DNA of 64,000 bases from Sphingomonas sp. 35-24ZXX (GTDB taxonomy: Bacteria > Pseudomonadota > Alphaproteobacteria > Sphingomonadales > Sphingomonadaceae), in the NCBI RefSeq assembly GCF_000786215.1, contig NZ_JROG01000007.1, positions 62,001 to 126,000 on the forward strand, written 5' to 3'. Positions 50,696 to 59,401 of the stretch are shown piece after piece. Made by a program: the position numbers and the translations under genes. The notes beneath the pieces are model-generated. The model ran no database searches and was not told where the DNA came from. It worked only from the letters and a program-made list of their open reading frames with translations. Position 1 is the first letter of the stretch; every line of letters starts with the position of its first letter.

Positions 50696-52897
50696 ATGGT
50701 CAAGAATATCCTGTTTGCATCGGCCGCGCTGATCGCGCTGGCCACGGTGCCCGCGCGAGCGCAGGCGCCTGAGAGTCAGACGAGCGACATCGATCTGCTG
50801 ATCGAGGATGCCGACGCGCCGGGCGATGCCTCGATGAGCGGCACGCCCGATGCCGAGGGCATCACCACCACCGCGCGCGATTATTGGGGCACCTGGGGCG
50901 TCGATACCACGCTGATGAACCCCGCCATCAAGCCGGGCGATGACTTCTATGCCTATGTCAACGGCAAGTGGCTCGACACGTTCGAAATGCCCGCAGATCG
51001 CACGCGCTATGGCGCGTTCACTCTGCTGGCGGAAAAGTCCGAGCAGCGCGTGCGCAAGATCATCGACGAGCTGGCCGCGACCAAGCCCGATCCGCAGACT
51101 GGCGCAGGCAAGGTCGCCGCATTCTACAACGCCTATCTCGACACGGCGGCGATCGATGCAGCGGGCCTGGCCCCTGCCCAGCCCTATCTCGACAAGATCA
51201 AGGCCGCCAAGACCCGCGAGGATCTGGCCAAGCTGTTCGGCACCCCCGGTTTCCGCAGCCCGGTTGCCGGCTTTGTCGACATCGATTCCAAGCAGACCGA
51301 CAAGTACATCTTCCAGGTGACCCAGGCGGGCATCGGCCTTCCCGACCGCGATTATTATCTGGTCGACAGCGAAGCCAACGTGAAGATCCGCGCTGCCTAT
51401 ATGCAGTATCTGACCTTCCTGATGGGCAAGGCAGGCTATCCCGATCCGGCAGCGGCCGCGCAGATGGTCTATGATCTTGAGAAGGCGATCGCGACCGAGC
51501 ATTGGGACCGCGCCGTCGGCCGCAACCGCAACATCACCTATAACAAGATGACCAAGGCCGAGATGATCGCGCTGGGCGGCGGTTTTCCGGTCGAGACCTT
51601 CATCAAGACGGTGGGTGTCGACGGCCAGCAGGAATTCGTCGTGCGGCAGCTGACCCCGACGGCTGAAGAGCTGGCGACCGAAAAGATGACCCCCGAACAG
51701 GCGGCCAAGCTCGGCGGCGGCATCCCCGCGCTGTTCAAGCTCGCCAACACCGCGCCGATCGAGGCCTGGCAGGCGTGGCTGGCAGCCGGCTTCCTGTCGA
51801 GCGCGGCCAGCGTGCTGCCTTCGGACATCGATGCCGCCAGCTTCGCCTTCTACGGCACCGTCCTGGGCGGTCAGCAGAAGCAGCGCGAACGCTGGCAGCG
51901 CGGCGTGGCGGCGGTCGAAGGATCGATGGGCGAGATCGTCGGCAAGATCTATGCGGACCGCTATTTCCCGGCGGCCAACAAGGCGGCCATGGACGAGCTG
52001 GTCGGCAACCTGCGCAAGGCGATGGCGGCGAACCTCACCGACATCACCTGGATGGGCGAAGCCACCAAGGTCGAGGCCCGCGACAAGCTGGCCAAGTTCA
52101 CCCCCAAGATCGGCTACACCGAAAAGTTCGAGACCTATGACAGCCTGAAGATCACCCCCGGCAAGGCGCTCGACAACGCGATCGCGGCGGGGACATGGGC
52201 CTACAAGGACAATATCGGCAAGCTCGGCAAGCCGATCGACAAGACCGAATGGTTCATGCTGCCGCAGACGGTGAATGCCTATTATTCGCCGCCGCGTAAC
52301 GAGATCGTCTTCCCGGCCGCAATCCTGCAGCCGCCGTTCTTCAACCTGTCGGCCGACCCGGCAGTGAACTATGGCGCGATCGGCGGAGTCATCGGCCACG
52401 AAATGGGCCATGGCTTTGATGATCAGGGATCGAAGTCGGACGGAGATGGCGTGCTGCGCGACTGGTGGACGCCCGAGGATCAGGCCAATTTCAAGAAGCT
52501 GACCAGCGCGCTAGTCGCGCAGTACAGCGCATTGTGCCCGCTCGACGACGGCAAGACCTGCGTCAACGGCGCGCTGACCCTGGGCGAGAACATCGGCGAT
52601 GTCGGCGGACTTTCGATGGCCTATCGCGCCTACAAGATCCACCTCAATGGCAAGGAGGACAAGGTGATCGACGGCATGACCGGCGATCAGCGCTTCTTCA
52701 TGGCCTGGGCGCAGGTGTGGCGGAACAAGTCGCGCGAACAGGCGCTGCGTCAGCAGCTGCAGACGGACTCGCACTCGCCGCCGAACTACCGCGCCAACGG
52801 CACCGTCCGCAATTTCGACGAATGGTACAAGGCGTTCAACGTCCAGCCGGGCGACGCGCTGTACCTGCCGCCGGAACAGCGCATCCGCATCTGGTAA
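50696..52897 (+). CDS. secreted M13 family metallopeptidase (neprilysin type)
   Basis: The 733-residue protein has a Sec signal ending A-R-A-Q near residue 23. The active site G-H-E-M-G-H (HExxH, His near 568 and 572) and the third zinc ligand Glu in E-N-I-G-D-V-G-G are present, as is N-A-Y-Y-S, which binds substrate backbones. The N-terminal M13 domain (D-F-Y-A-Y-V-N-G-K-W) is complete. It degrades small peptides in the periplasm. The ATG at 50696 follows GGGGAGC; an ATG four bases earlier is in another frame. A strong terminator follows. Confidence 0.92.
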   Translation: MVKNILFASAALIALATVPARAQAPESQTSDIDLLIEDADAPGDASMSGTPDAEGITTTARDYWGTWGVDTTLMNPAIKPGDDFYAYVNGKWLDTFEMPADRTRYGAFTLLAEKSEQRVRKIIDELAATKPDPQTGAGKVAAFYNAYLDTAAIDAAGLAPAQPYLDKIKAAKTREDLAKLFGTPGFRSPVAGFVDIDSKQTDKYIFQVTQAGIGLPDRDYYLVDSEANVKIRAAYMQYLTFLMGKAGYPDPAAAAQMVYDLEKAIATEHWDRAVGRNRNITYNKMTKAEMIALGGGFPVETFIKTVGVDGQQEFVVRQLTPTAEELATEKMTPEQAAKLGGGIPALFKLANTAPIEAWQAWLAAGFLSSAASVLPSDIDAASFAFYGTVLGGQQKQRERWQRGVAAVEGSMGEIVGKIYADRYFPAANKAAMDELVGNLRKAMAANLTDITWMGEATKVEARDKLAKFTPKIGYTEKFETYDSLKITPGKALDNAIAAGTWAYKDNIGKLGKPIDKTEWFMLPQTVNAYYSPPRNEIVFPAAILQPPFFNLSADPAVNYGAIGGVIGHEMGHGFDDQGSKSDGDGVLRDWWTPEDQANFKKLTSALVAQYSALCPLDDGKTCVNGALTLGENIGDVGGLSMAYRAYKIHLNGKEDKVIDGMTGDQRFFMAWAQVWRNKSREQALRQQLQTDSHSPPNYRANGTVRNFDEWYKAFNVQPGDALYLPPEQRIRIW

Positions 52898-52916
52898 CGC
52901 CGGTCGAGAACATGAA

Positions 52917-52956
52917 AGGGCCCGTTGTCATTGCCGTGACAGCGGGCCCTTTTTTT
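52917..52956 (+). terminator. rho-independent terminator after the M13 peptidase
   Basis: A 14-bp stem with one G-T pair (52917-52930 with 52937-52950) and a 6-base loop is followed by seven Ts. It lies just after the peptidase stop. It could also act weakly on the convergent gene. Confidence 0.85.
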
Positions 52957-52972
52957 GCATTTGGAATGCGCG

Positions 52973-53287
52973 TCAGTGGGTGCGGAGCTTGCCGAAGTGC
53001 GTATCGAGCAACGCCTGCATCTTGTCTGCGGCGTCGCGCAGCGCGCTTTCGACCTGGCCGGCATTGCCCTTGACGGTGACCGGCTTGCCACCCTCGGGCC
53101 GCGCCTCGATCGTGCAGACGATATCATCGCTGCCGCCCTTGGGGCCGTTGACGTCGGCCAGATGCACCTCGACCCTGCTCAGCTTCGACGAGAAGCGGTT
53201 GAGGCGGGAAGCGATGATGTCCTCGGCCTGCGCGGCCAAGGCCTCGTCACCGGTGATGCGGTTGTCGGTATTGAACTGGATCAACAT
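52973..53287 (-). CDS. HPF/RaiA family ribosome-associated protein
   Basis: The 104-residue protein matches the short HPF/RaiA fold: M-L-I-Q-F-N-T-D-N-R at the start, R-L-N-R-F-S-S-K-L-S-R-V-E-V-H-L and a basic ending. Such proteins bind the 30S decoding region and silence ribosomes under stress. The ATG at 53287 is 5 bases after the stop of the upstream gene, with GAGG correctly placed. It lacks the long C-terminal domain of long HPFs. Confidence 0.8.
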   Translation of the reverse strand: MLIQFNTDNRITGDEALAAQAEDIIASRLNRFSSKLSRVEVHLADVNGPKGGSDDIVCTIEARPEGGKPVTVKGNAGQVESALRDAADKMQALLDTHFGKLRTH

Positions 53288-53292
53288 GCCGC

Positions 53293-53529
53293 TCACCTCA
53301 CCTTTCTGGAGCGTTCGAGCACAGGCCGGTGGCCTTCGGCATCGAGCGCTCCCATCGGCGGGTTATGGTCGCCAGGCTCGGCGATCCGCCCCTCGTTCGG
53401 GGTATCGGTCTGACGGTCGAGATAATCGGCATCCTGCCGCTGCTCGTCCTGCTGGTTCAGCTTCAGCGCCTTTTCGGACAGACGGGTCTGTTCGGACGCG
53501 GGCGTCGGGTTTTCATGTGTCTTGCTCAT
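53293..53529 (-). CDS. hypothetical small hydrophilic protein
   Basis: This 78-residue, highly charged protein is rich in Asp, Glu, Arg and Gln, with no membrane segment or signal, and probably disordered. Its conserved-looking core is Q-D-A-D-Y-L-D-R-Q-T-D-T-P-N-E-G-R-I. It sits 5 bases ahead of the HPF-type gene and is cotranscribed with it. A role in stress adaptation is inference from the neighbour. Confidence 0.6.
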   Translation of the reverse strand: MSKTHENPTPASEQTRLSEKALKLNQQDEQRQDADYLDRQTDTPNEGRIAEPGDHNPPMGALDAEGHRPVLERSRKVR

Positions 53530-53536
53530 GCGTCAT

Positions 53537-53563
53537 CTACGCACGGCGGCCGCGCCAAGTTCC
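53537..53563 (-). promoter_or_regulatory. possible EcfG-type promoter of the HPF operon
   Basis: On the minus strand GGAAC (53563-53559) is followed after 17 bases by CGTAG (53541-53537). This resembles the GGAAC / CGTT promoter of the alphaproteobacterial general stress sigma factor. The predicted start of transcription falls at or next to the ATG at 53529, so the message would be leaderless, or the match is chance. Confidence 0.25.
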
Positions 53564-53589
53564 TGTATTGATGAAGGAATGCGTCTCAT

Positions 53590-53611
53590 CCCCTCCCGCA
53601 GGCGGGAGGGG
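53590..53611. repeat. short palindromic repeat
   Basis: CCCCTCCCGC (53590-53599) and GCGGGAGGGG (53602-53611) form a near-perfect palindrome with two bases between the arms. It lies between the HPF operon and the sugar dehydrogenase gene. It is of the same general class as the repeat inside gspH (36856-36879). Confidence 0.45.
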
Positions 53612-53619
53612 GGCAGCGT

Positions 53620-55023
53620 TCAACGCATGGCGGTTTCGACCGGCTTGGCCTTGACCTGCGGATTGCTCACCCGCCAGACGATCCCGGCGACATCGTCGGT
53701 CACCAGCAAGGCGCCAGTGGCATCGATCGTCACATCGGTGGGCCGCCCCTTGGCATCGCCCTGCTTGGAGAGGAAGCCGGTCAGGACATCGACCGGCAAG
53801 CCCGCAGTGACCTTGCCATCAGCATTGCGCTTCACCGCCGGGCGGCCATCGCTGCCGAAGGGAACGAACACGACCTTGTAGCCGGAGGCCGGCTTGCGGT
53901 TCCACGAACCATGCAGCGCGACGAACGCGCCGTTGGCAAAGCCGCCGCCCAGTGCCGCCTTGCTGGCGAAGGTCAGCCCCAGCGGCGCGACATGGCTGCC
54001 GAGCGCGTAGTCGGGCCTGCGGGTATATTCACGCAGTTCCTGGCGGCGCGGCTCGACCCGGAAATCCTCATAGCCGCCCCAATAGTTCCACGGCCAGCCG
54101 AAGTGCATCCCGGCATCGACCCGGGTCAGGTAATCGGGCACCAGGTCCGAGCCCAGCATGTCGCGTTCGTTGACCACGGTCCACAGGGCCTCGGAATTGG
54201 GCTCCCAGGCGATGCCGACGGGGTTGCGCAGGCCGACGGCATAATCGCGCTTCTTGCCCGTCGCCAGATCCACCTCGATGATCCGCGCACGGCCCTTTTC
54301 GGCCTCCAGCCCCTTTTCGGCGATATTGGTGGCAGAGCCGATCGACACGTACAGCTTGCTGCCATCGGCATTGGCCAGCAGGTTGCGCGTCCAGTGATTG
54401 TTGGGCTTCTGCGAGGGCAGATCGATGATCTTGCGGCCCTTGGCGGTGATCTTGGTCGTGCCCGGCGTGAACGGATAGGCCATCAGCGCATCGGTATTGG
54501 CGACGTACAGCGTGTCGCCCACCAAGGCCATGCCATAAGGCGAATTCAGCCCCTCGAGCAGCGCGGTCTTCACCTCGGCCTTGCCGTCGCCATCGGCATC
54601 GCGAAGCAGCGCAATACGATTGGCCGAAGGCACGCCCGCGCCCGCCTTGTTCATCAGCAGGCGCATCACAAAGCCCTCGACGCCCTTGTTCTCGCGCGGG
54701 GGGCTGTTGGTTTCTGCAACCAGGACGTCGCCATTGGGCAGCACCAGCATCGAACGCGGATGATCAAGACCGTCAGCAAACCGCGCAACCTTCAGGCCTT
54801 GCGCTGCCTCGGGCGCTTCGCCCGCGCCCCAGACCTTGACGTCTGCGACATTGATCGTCGGGAAAGTTTCCTTGCGCGGTGCGGAGATCACCGGAGAGGG
54901 CCCGCTGACCTCGGCGATATCAAGCTCTGCGGTGTCGCCGCTCAGCAGATACCAGCCGGCGCCTCCCACGAGTGCGGTGGAAAGGCCCAGAAAAATGAGG
55001 ATGTTGCGCGCTTTGTTTGTCAT
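53620..55023 (-). CDS. PQQ-dependent sugar dehydrogenase-like protein (sorbosone dehydrogenase type)
   Basis: This 467-residue protein has an N-terminal signal-anchor (I-L-I-F-L-G-L-S-T near residues 8-25). A six-bladed propeller follows with G-L-D-H-P-R-S-M, G-L-N-S-P-Y-G-M, G-L-R-N-P-V-G, R-D-M-L-G-S-D-L-V-P-D-Y and G-W-P-W-N-Y-W-G. The group includes soluble glucose and L-sorbosone dehydrogenases using PQQ in the periplasm. No PQQ-synthesis genes lie in the window. A calcium site is likely from the D-A-D-G-D-G segment. Confidence 0.85.
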   Translation of the reverse strand: MTNKARNILIFLGLSTALVGGAGWYLLSGDTAELDIAEVSGPSPVISAPRKETFPTINVADVKVWGAGEAPEAAQGLKVARFADGLDHPRSMLVLPNGDVLVAETNSPPRENKGVEGFVMRLLMNKAGAGVPSANRIALLRDADGDGKAEVKTALLEGLNSPYGMALVGDTLYVANTDALMAYPFTPGTTKITAKGRKIIDLPSQKPNNHWTRNLLANADGSKLYVSIGSATNIAEKGLEAEKGRARIIEVDLATGKKRDYAVGLRNPVGIAWEPNSEALWTVVNERDMLGSDLVPDYLTRVDAGMHFGWPWNYWGGYEDFRVEPRRQELREYTRRPDYALGSHVAPLGLTFASKAALGGGFANGAFVALHGSWNRKPASGYKVVFVPFGSDGRPAVKRNADGKVTAGLPVDVLTGFLSKQGDAKGRPTDVTIDATGALLVTDDVAGIVWRVSNPQVKAKPVETAMR

Positions 55024-55064
55024 GCCGCCAAATTAGGTCGGCAGGCTGACCCATGCAAGCGCCA

Positions 55065-55796
55065 TCACCCGGTATAATCGGGCAGCGAGTGGAAAGCGTT
55101 CTTCAGCGCATCGCTCCACTGGTCGGCGATCAGGTTGTAATAGGGATCGCTGGCCGAAATACGGCGGTTGCGCCCGGCGAAGCTGTTGGACGCGTAGATC
55201 TGCAGATCGAGCGGCAGCGCCACCGAGAGGTTCGCCTTGATGGTCGAATCGAACGACACCATCAGCAGCTTGATCGCGTCGTGGAACGACATGTCGCGGT
55301 CATAGGCGCGCACCAGGATGGGCCGCCCGTATTTGGTCTCGCCGATCTGGAAAAACGGCGTGTCGTCGCCCGCCTCGATGAAATTGCCTTCGGGGTAGAC
55401 CATGAACAATTTGGGATCCATGCCCTTGATCTGGCCGCCGACGATCATCGTCGCGCTGAAGGCGGAGGACGCGGTCTGGCCGGCAATCGAGCGCGTGCGG
55501 CTGATCTCGTCGCGCAGAGCCTCGCCGATGATGCGCGCCACCTGGAACATCGTGGGCGCTTCCATGATCGATGGCTTGCGCTCGTGCGGGGCCTTGGTCC
55601 GTTCCTCGAGCACGCTGACCACGCCCTGGGTCGTCGCCAGATTGCCGGCCGTCATGATGGTGATGTAGCGATCACCGGGCTTTTCCCAGGTGAACATCTT
55701 CTTGAAGGTGCTGATGTTGTCGACACCAGAGTTCGTCCGGGTGTCCGACATGAACACCAGCCCTTTGTCCAGGCGCATCCCGACGCAATATGTCAT
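55065..55796 (-). CDS. Anbu-type proteasome-like peptidase
   Basis: The 243-residue protein has an Ntn-hydrolase fold close to HslV and proteasome beta subunits. Met1 is followed by Thr2, the likely nucleophile once Met is removed. S-D-T-R-T-N and a Lys near residue 33 (F-K-K-M-F) complete the active-site set. Its 243-residue length fits Anbu (ancestral beta-subunit) peptidases, longer than HslV. No ATPase partner is adjacent. The gene ends the cluster with transglutaminase, alpha-E and ATP-grasp genes, the classical Anbu context. The ATG at 55796 is required to place Thr2. Confidence 0.88.
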   Translation of the reverse strand: MTYCVGMRLDKGLVFMSDTRTNSGVDNISTFKKMFTWEKPGDRYITIMTAGNLATTQGVVSVLEERTKAPHERKPSIMEAPTMFQVARIIGEALRDEISRTRSIAGQTASSAFSATMIVGGQIKGMDPKLFMVYPEGNFIEAGDDTPFFQIGETKYGRPILVRAYDRDMSFHDAIKLLMVSFDSTIKANLSVALPLDLQIYASNSFAGRNRRISASDPYYNLIADQWSDALKNAFHSLPDYTG

Positions 55797-55899
55797 AGGA
55801 GCGTCCTCCCCCTTTATTCGCATGAGGTTCATAAGGGATCATGCGCAACAATCGGTCAAGGGCGAATGCCGCCTGCCCGGTTTTGCATGTGGAAAACCG

Positions 55900-56799
55900 C
55901 TAGGACGGAACCCCGCCCTGGGACTGCGATTGCGACTGCTGGGATTGAGATTGTGCCTGCCCGCCTTGCGATTGCGACTGCGATTGGGACTGGCCTTCCT
56001 CCACCTTCAGGGTGACGGTCATCGCTTCGCTGCCGCGACCGAAGGTGATCCCGGCAATCGGTGCGGCCTCGCGATAATCCAGGCCCGTCGCCACGCGGAC
56101 ATAGCGCTCGTCGGGCGAATAGCCGTTCGATATGTCAAACCCGACCCAGCCCAGACCATCGGCGTGGACCTCGGCCCAGCCGTGCCCGGCATCTTGGTCG
56201 ATGCGGTCGTTCATCAGCAGATATCCGCTGACATAGCGCGCGGGATAGCCCAGCAGCCGGGCCAAAGTGATGAACAGGTGCGCATGATCCTGGCAGACGC
56301 CATGGCCTGCGCTCAGCGCCTCTTCGGCGGTGGTGGTGGCCCCGGTCTGGCCGATCTCATACGCAACCGCGCCGCGCACCAGTTCGGACAGCGCGTGCAG
56401 TCGCGCCGAGTCGCCCTGCGCGGTGCCGGGGTCGTCGAACTGGCGCAGCAGCTTGCGGATGCCTGGCCCTGCCCGCGTGAACGGGGTTTCGCGCTTGAAG
56501 TACCACAGCGGCGCCGATCCGCCGTGCTGCCCGACCATTCCGGCCCGGTCGCTGGTCTCGATCTCGCCTTCGCAGTGGATCACGACCTGATGCTGATCGG
56601 GGTTGAAGCTGAACAGCTCGACATGGTTGTTGTGATGATCGAAATATTCGACCTGCTTGGTGCCGCCCTCGACATCGGTCTTCCAGCGGATGACGCGCTG
56701 GCCGGCCGAATCCTTGGGGATCATCCGCAGCCGCTGCAGCGCGTAAGGCATCGGCGTATCGTAATGATAGGACGTGCGATGGACGATATGCAGCCGCAT
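55900..56799 (-). CDS. transglutaminase-like protein with Gln/Ser-rich tail
   Basis: The 299-residue protein has a bacterial N-terminal transglutaminase domain (H-I-V-H-R-T-S-Y-H-Y), then the catalytic core with Cys in G-V-C-Q-D-H, His in G-H-G-W-A-E-V and Asp in G-F-D-I-S-N. It is followed by a short beta domain and a C-terminal tail of about 30 residues made of Gln/Ser repeats in two blocks, each ending Q-G-G. All triad residues are present. In the Anbu cluster it likely acts as an amidohydrolase or ligase on peptides. The ATG at 56799 fits the family start. Confidence 0.88.
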   Translation of the reverse strand: MRLHIVHRTSYHYDTPMPYALQRLRMIPKDSAGQRVIRWKTDVEGGTKQVEYFDHHNNHVELFSFNPDQHQVVIHCEGEIETSDRAGMVGQHGGSAPLWYFKRETPFTRAGPGIRKLLRQFDDPGTAQGDSARLHALSELVRGAVAYEIGQTGATTTAEEALSAGHGVCQDHAHLFITLARLLGYPARYVSGYLLMNDRIDQDAGHGWAEVHADGLGWVGFDISNGYSPDERYVRVATGLDYREAAPIAGITFGRGSEAMTVTLKVEEGQSQSQSQSQGGQAQSQSQQSQSQSQGGVPS

Positions 56800-56852
56800 G
56801 GTTGACCCGGTACCCTTAAATGTTTCGCCCCGTATCGATGTCGCTCTCCGCC

Positions 56853-57794
56853 TCAATGATAGAAGCGGAACTCCTGCTCGATCTGGGCGGAAATGGCGTT
56901 GTTGCGCTTGATGAAATCCTGGATGAACTGGTGCAGCCCATTGTCCACGATCATGTCGATATTGGTGCCGGCCAGCTCGCGGCTCAGCGCCGAGGCCAGC
57001 GCCAGGCTTTCCCCTGCCCCGCCATATTCGCGCGCGATGGCCTCGAGCGCGCTCGCCATCCGGCTGGCGCAGAACGCCAACGAACGCGGCATCACCTGAT
57101 CGAGGATCATGAACTGGGCGATGTTGCGCGGGTTGGTCTCGCCCGGATTGAGCCAGCGGAACGCGCGATAGGCCGAGACCGACCGCAGGATCGTTTCCCA
57201 CTGCACATTGTCGAGACTGGAGCCGACATAGGACAGCGAGGGCAGCAGCACGTAATATTTGACGTCCAGAATGCGCGCGGTGCTGTCCGCGCGCTCGACG
57301 AAGGTGCCAAGCTGCGCAAAGAAATAGATGTCGTTGCGCATCATCGTGCCGCTCTGCGCGCCGCGGACCTGCGCGCTCTGCTGGCGGATCAGGCTGAGCA
57401 CATCCGGCAGGTCGTTGTCCGAAATCTGGGTGCGCAGTGCCTCTTTCAGCGTCATCCAGCATTCGTTGGTCGCTTCCCACACCTCGCGGGTCAGCGCGGT
57501 GCGCACCAGACGGGCGTTGTTGCGCGCGCTTTCGATCACCGACATCACGCTCGATGGGTTGGCCTTGTCGCGCAGCAGGAAGTTGATGACGCTGGAGCCA
57601 TCGACCTTGTCGTAGCGCTGCGAATAGGCCTGGCGCACCCCGGCGGTGGTCAGCACCGATGCCCATTCGTCCTCGGCCGCTTCCGACCGGGTGAGCGCAA
57701 TGCGGAAACCGGCGTCGACCAGTCGCGCGATATTCTCGCTGCGCTCCAGATAGCGCTGCATCCAGAACAGGCCGCCTGCCGTCTTGCCCAGCAT
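56853..57794 (-). CDS. alpha-E domain-containing protein
   Basis: This 313-residue, nearly all-helical protein starts M-L-G-K-T-A-G-G-L-F-W-M-Q-R-Y-L-E-R-S-E-N, the signature of the alpha-E family. Conserved R-A-D-S-T-A-R-I-L-D-V-K-Y-Y lies mid-protein. The family always travels with the circularly permuted ATP-grasp proteins and is thought to assist peptide-ligation chemistry. It follows the ATP-grasp gene by 31 bases. Confidence 0.9.
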   Translation of the reverse strand: MLGKTAGGLFWMQRYLERSENIARLVDAGFRIALTRSEAAEDEWASVLTTAGVRQAYSQRYDKVDGSSVINFLLRDKANPSSVMSVIESARNNARLVRTALTREVWEATNECWMTLKEALRTQISDNDLPDVLSLIRQQSAQVRGAQSGTMMRNDIYFFAQLGTFVERADSTARILDVKYYVLLPSLSYVGSSLDNVQWETILRSVSAYRAFRWLNPGETNPRNIAQFMILDQVMPRSLAFCASRMASALEAIAREYGGAGESLALASALSRELAGTNIDMIVDNGLHQFIQDFIKRNNAISAQIEQEFRFYH

Positions 57795-57825
57795 CAGCGC
57801 GCCCCCTCGATCACCACAGCGGCAC

Positions 57826-59253
57826 TCATTCGTCGAGCACCCAGCTGTCCTTGGTGCCGCCGCCCTGGCTGGAATTGACCACCAGCGATCCTTTCTTCAG
57901 CGCGACCCGCGTCAGGCCGCCGGGCGTGATGTCGATGCCGTTGGGCGAGACGAGCACGAACGGCCGCAGGTCGACATGGCGCGGTGCCAGCCCCTGCCGG
58001 GTCATGATCGGCACGGTCGACAGCGCCAGCGTGGGCTGCGCGATATAGTTGCCGGGCCGCGCCTTCAGCTTGTCGCGGAAGGCGGCGAGTTCCTTGCGGC
58101 TCGCCGCAGGTCCGACCAGCATGCCATAGCCGCCCGATCCGTGAACTTCCTTGACCACCAGTTCGTGCAGATGCTCCATCACATAGGCCAGCGAATCCGC
58201 CTCGGAGCAGCGCCAGGTGGGCACGTTTTCCAGGATCGCCTTCTCGCCGGTATAGAATTCGACGATCTCGGGCATGTAGCTGTAGATCGCCTTGTCGTCG
58301 GAAATGCCGGTGCCCGGCGCATTGGCGATGGTGATGCCGCCCGCACGGTACACGTCCATGATCCCCGGCACGCCCAGCGCCGAATCCGGACGGAAGGTCA
58401 GCGGATCGAGATAATCATCATCGACGCGGCGGTAGAGCACGTCGATCGGGCGGTAGCCCTGGGTCGTGCGCATCGCGACACGCCCATCGACGACGCGCAG
58501 ATCGTGTCCCTCGACCAGTTCGGCCCCCATCTGGTCGGCGAGGAAGCTGTGTTCGAAATAGGCGCTGTTGTGGATGCCCGGGGTCAGCACCGCGATCTCG
58601 GGCGCACCTGCGCAGCCGCGCGGCGCACTGGCAGCGAGCGATCGGCGCAGCTTGCGCGGATAATCGGAAACTTCGCGCACCCTGTTCTTGCGGAACAACT
58701 CCGGGAACATGTGCAGCATCGTCTCGCGGTTCTCGAGCATGTACGACACGCCCGACGGGGTGCGCGCATTGTCCTCGAGCACATAGAACTGGTCCGGCCC
58801 GGTGCGCACGATATCGACGCCGATGATGTGGGTGTAGATGCCGCCTGGCGGATCCATGCCGATCATCTGCGGCAGATAGGCATCGTTCTTGGCGATCAGC
58901 TCGACCGGCACGCGGCCCGCGCGCAGGATTTCCTGCCGGTGGTAGATATCGTGGAGAAATGCGTTGATCGCGCGCACCCGCTGCTCGATGCCGCGGCTGA
59001 GCCGGGCCCATTCGCGGCCCGATATGATACGCGGCACGATATCGAACGGGATCAGCCGCTCGCTCGCCTCTTCCTCGCCATAGACCGCAAAGGTGATGCC
59101 GGTGCGGCGGAAGAAATTCTCCGCATCGCGCGCCTTGGTTCGCAGCCTCGCGGCATCCTGGGCGCTGTACCAGTCGCAAAAGTCGCTATAGGGCGCGCGC
59201 ACCGAACCATCGGGCAGCAGCATCTCATCAAAGTGCGGATTATCCCCTGTCAT
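57826..59253 (-). CDS. circularly permuted type 2 ATP-grasp protein
   Basis: The 475-residue protein matches the permuted ATP-grasp family: F-A-V-Y-G-E-E-E near residue 57, R-R-V-D-D-D-Y-L-D-P-L in the middle, G-I-T-I-A-N-A-P-G-T-G-I-S-D-D-K, V-V-K-E-V-H-G-S-G-G-Y-G-M with the glycine-rich loop, and H-V-D-L-R-P-F near the end. Such enzymes form peptide or amide bonds with ATP. It is the first gene of the four-gene Anbu operon. The ATG at 59253 overlaps an inverted repeat. A GTG six bases upstream is an alternative. Confidence 0.9.
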   Translation of the reverse strand: MTGDNPHFDEMLLPDGSVRAPYSDFCDWYSAQDAARLRTKARDAENFFRRTGITFAVYGEEEASERLIPFDIVPRIISGREWARLSRGIEQRVRAINAFLHDIYHRQEILRAGRVPVELIAKNDAYLPQMIGMDPPGGIYTHIIGVDIVRTGPDQFYVLEDNARTPSGVSYMLENRETMLHMFPELFRKNRVREVSDYPRKLRRSLAASAPRGCAGAPEIAVLTPGIHNSAYFEHSFLADQMGAELVEGHDLRVVDGRVAMRTTQGYRPIDVLYRRVDDDYLDPLTFRPDSALGVPGIMDVYRAGGITIANAPGTGISDDKAIYSYMPEIVEFYTGEKAILENVPTWRCSEADSLAYVMEHLHELVVKEVHGSGGYGMLVGPAASRKELAAFRDKLKARPGNYIAQPTLALSTVPIMTRQGLAPRHVDLRPFVLVSPNGIDITPGGLTRVALKKGSLVVNSSQGGGTKDSWVLDE

Positions 59254-59271
59254 TGGCACAAGATGTGACAG
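59247..59271. promoter_or_regulatory. inverted repeat over the ATP-grasp start codon
   Basis: CTGTCA (59247-59252) and TGACAG (59266-59271) form an inverted repeat with a 13-base centre that includes the start codon of the ATP-grasp gene. It may be an operator or only chance; a Pho-type direct-repeat layout is not present. Confidence 0.25.
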
Positions 59272-59401
59272 CTATTGTGCACTGCCGCAAGATGGGAAAT
59301 TCCTGACCCTTCATCCCGCATTTGCCCCTGGTCTCCCGCCGCGCTTGCCCTTCCCGCCCGACTGGTGTGTATTCGCCGCGAAACACGCGGAAGGGACACG
59401 C

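Noticed and set aside
55900-57666. A 588-codon reading for the transglutaminase gene
   Set aside because: The upstream half is out of frame with the alpha-E gene it overlaps and shows no domain; the family start is the ATG at 56799.
59247-59271. CTGTCAT next to the Anbu operon start as a Pho box
   Set aside because: It forms an inverted, not an 11-base-period direct, repeat and covers the start codon, unlike the three operator candidates.
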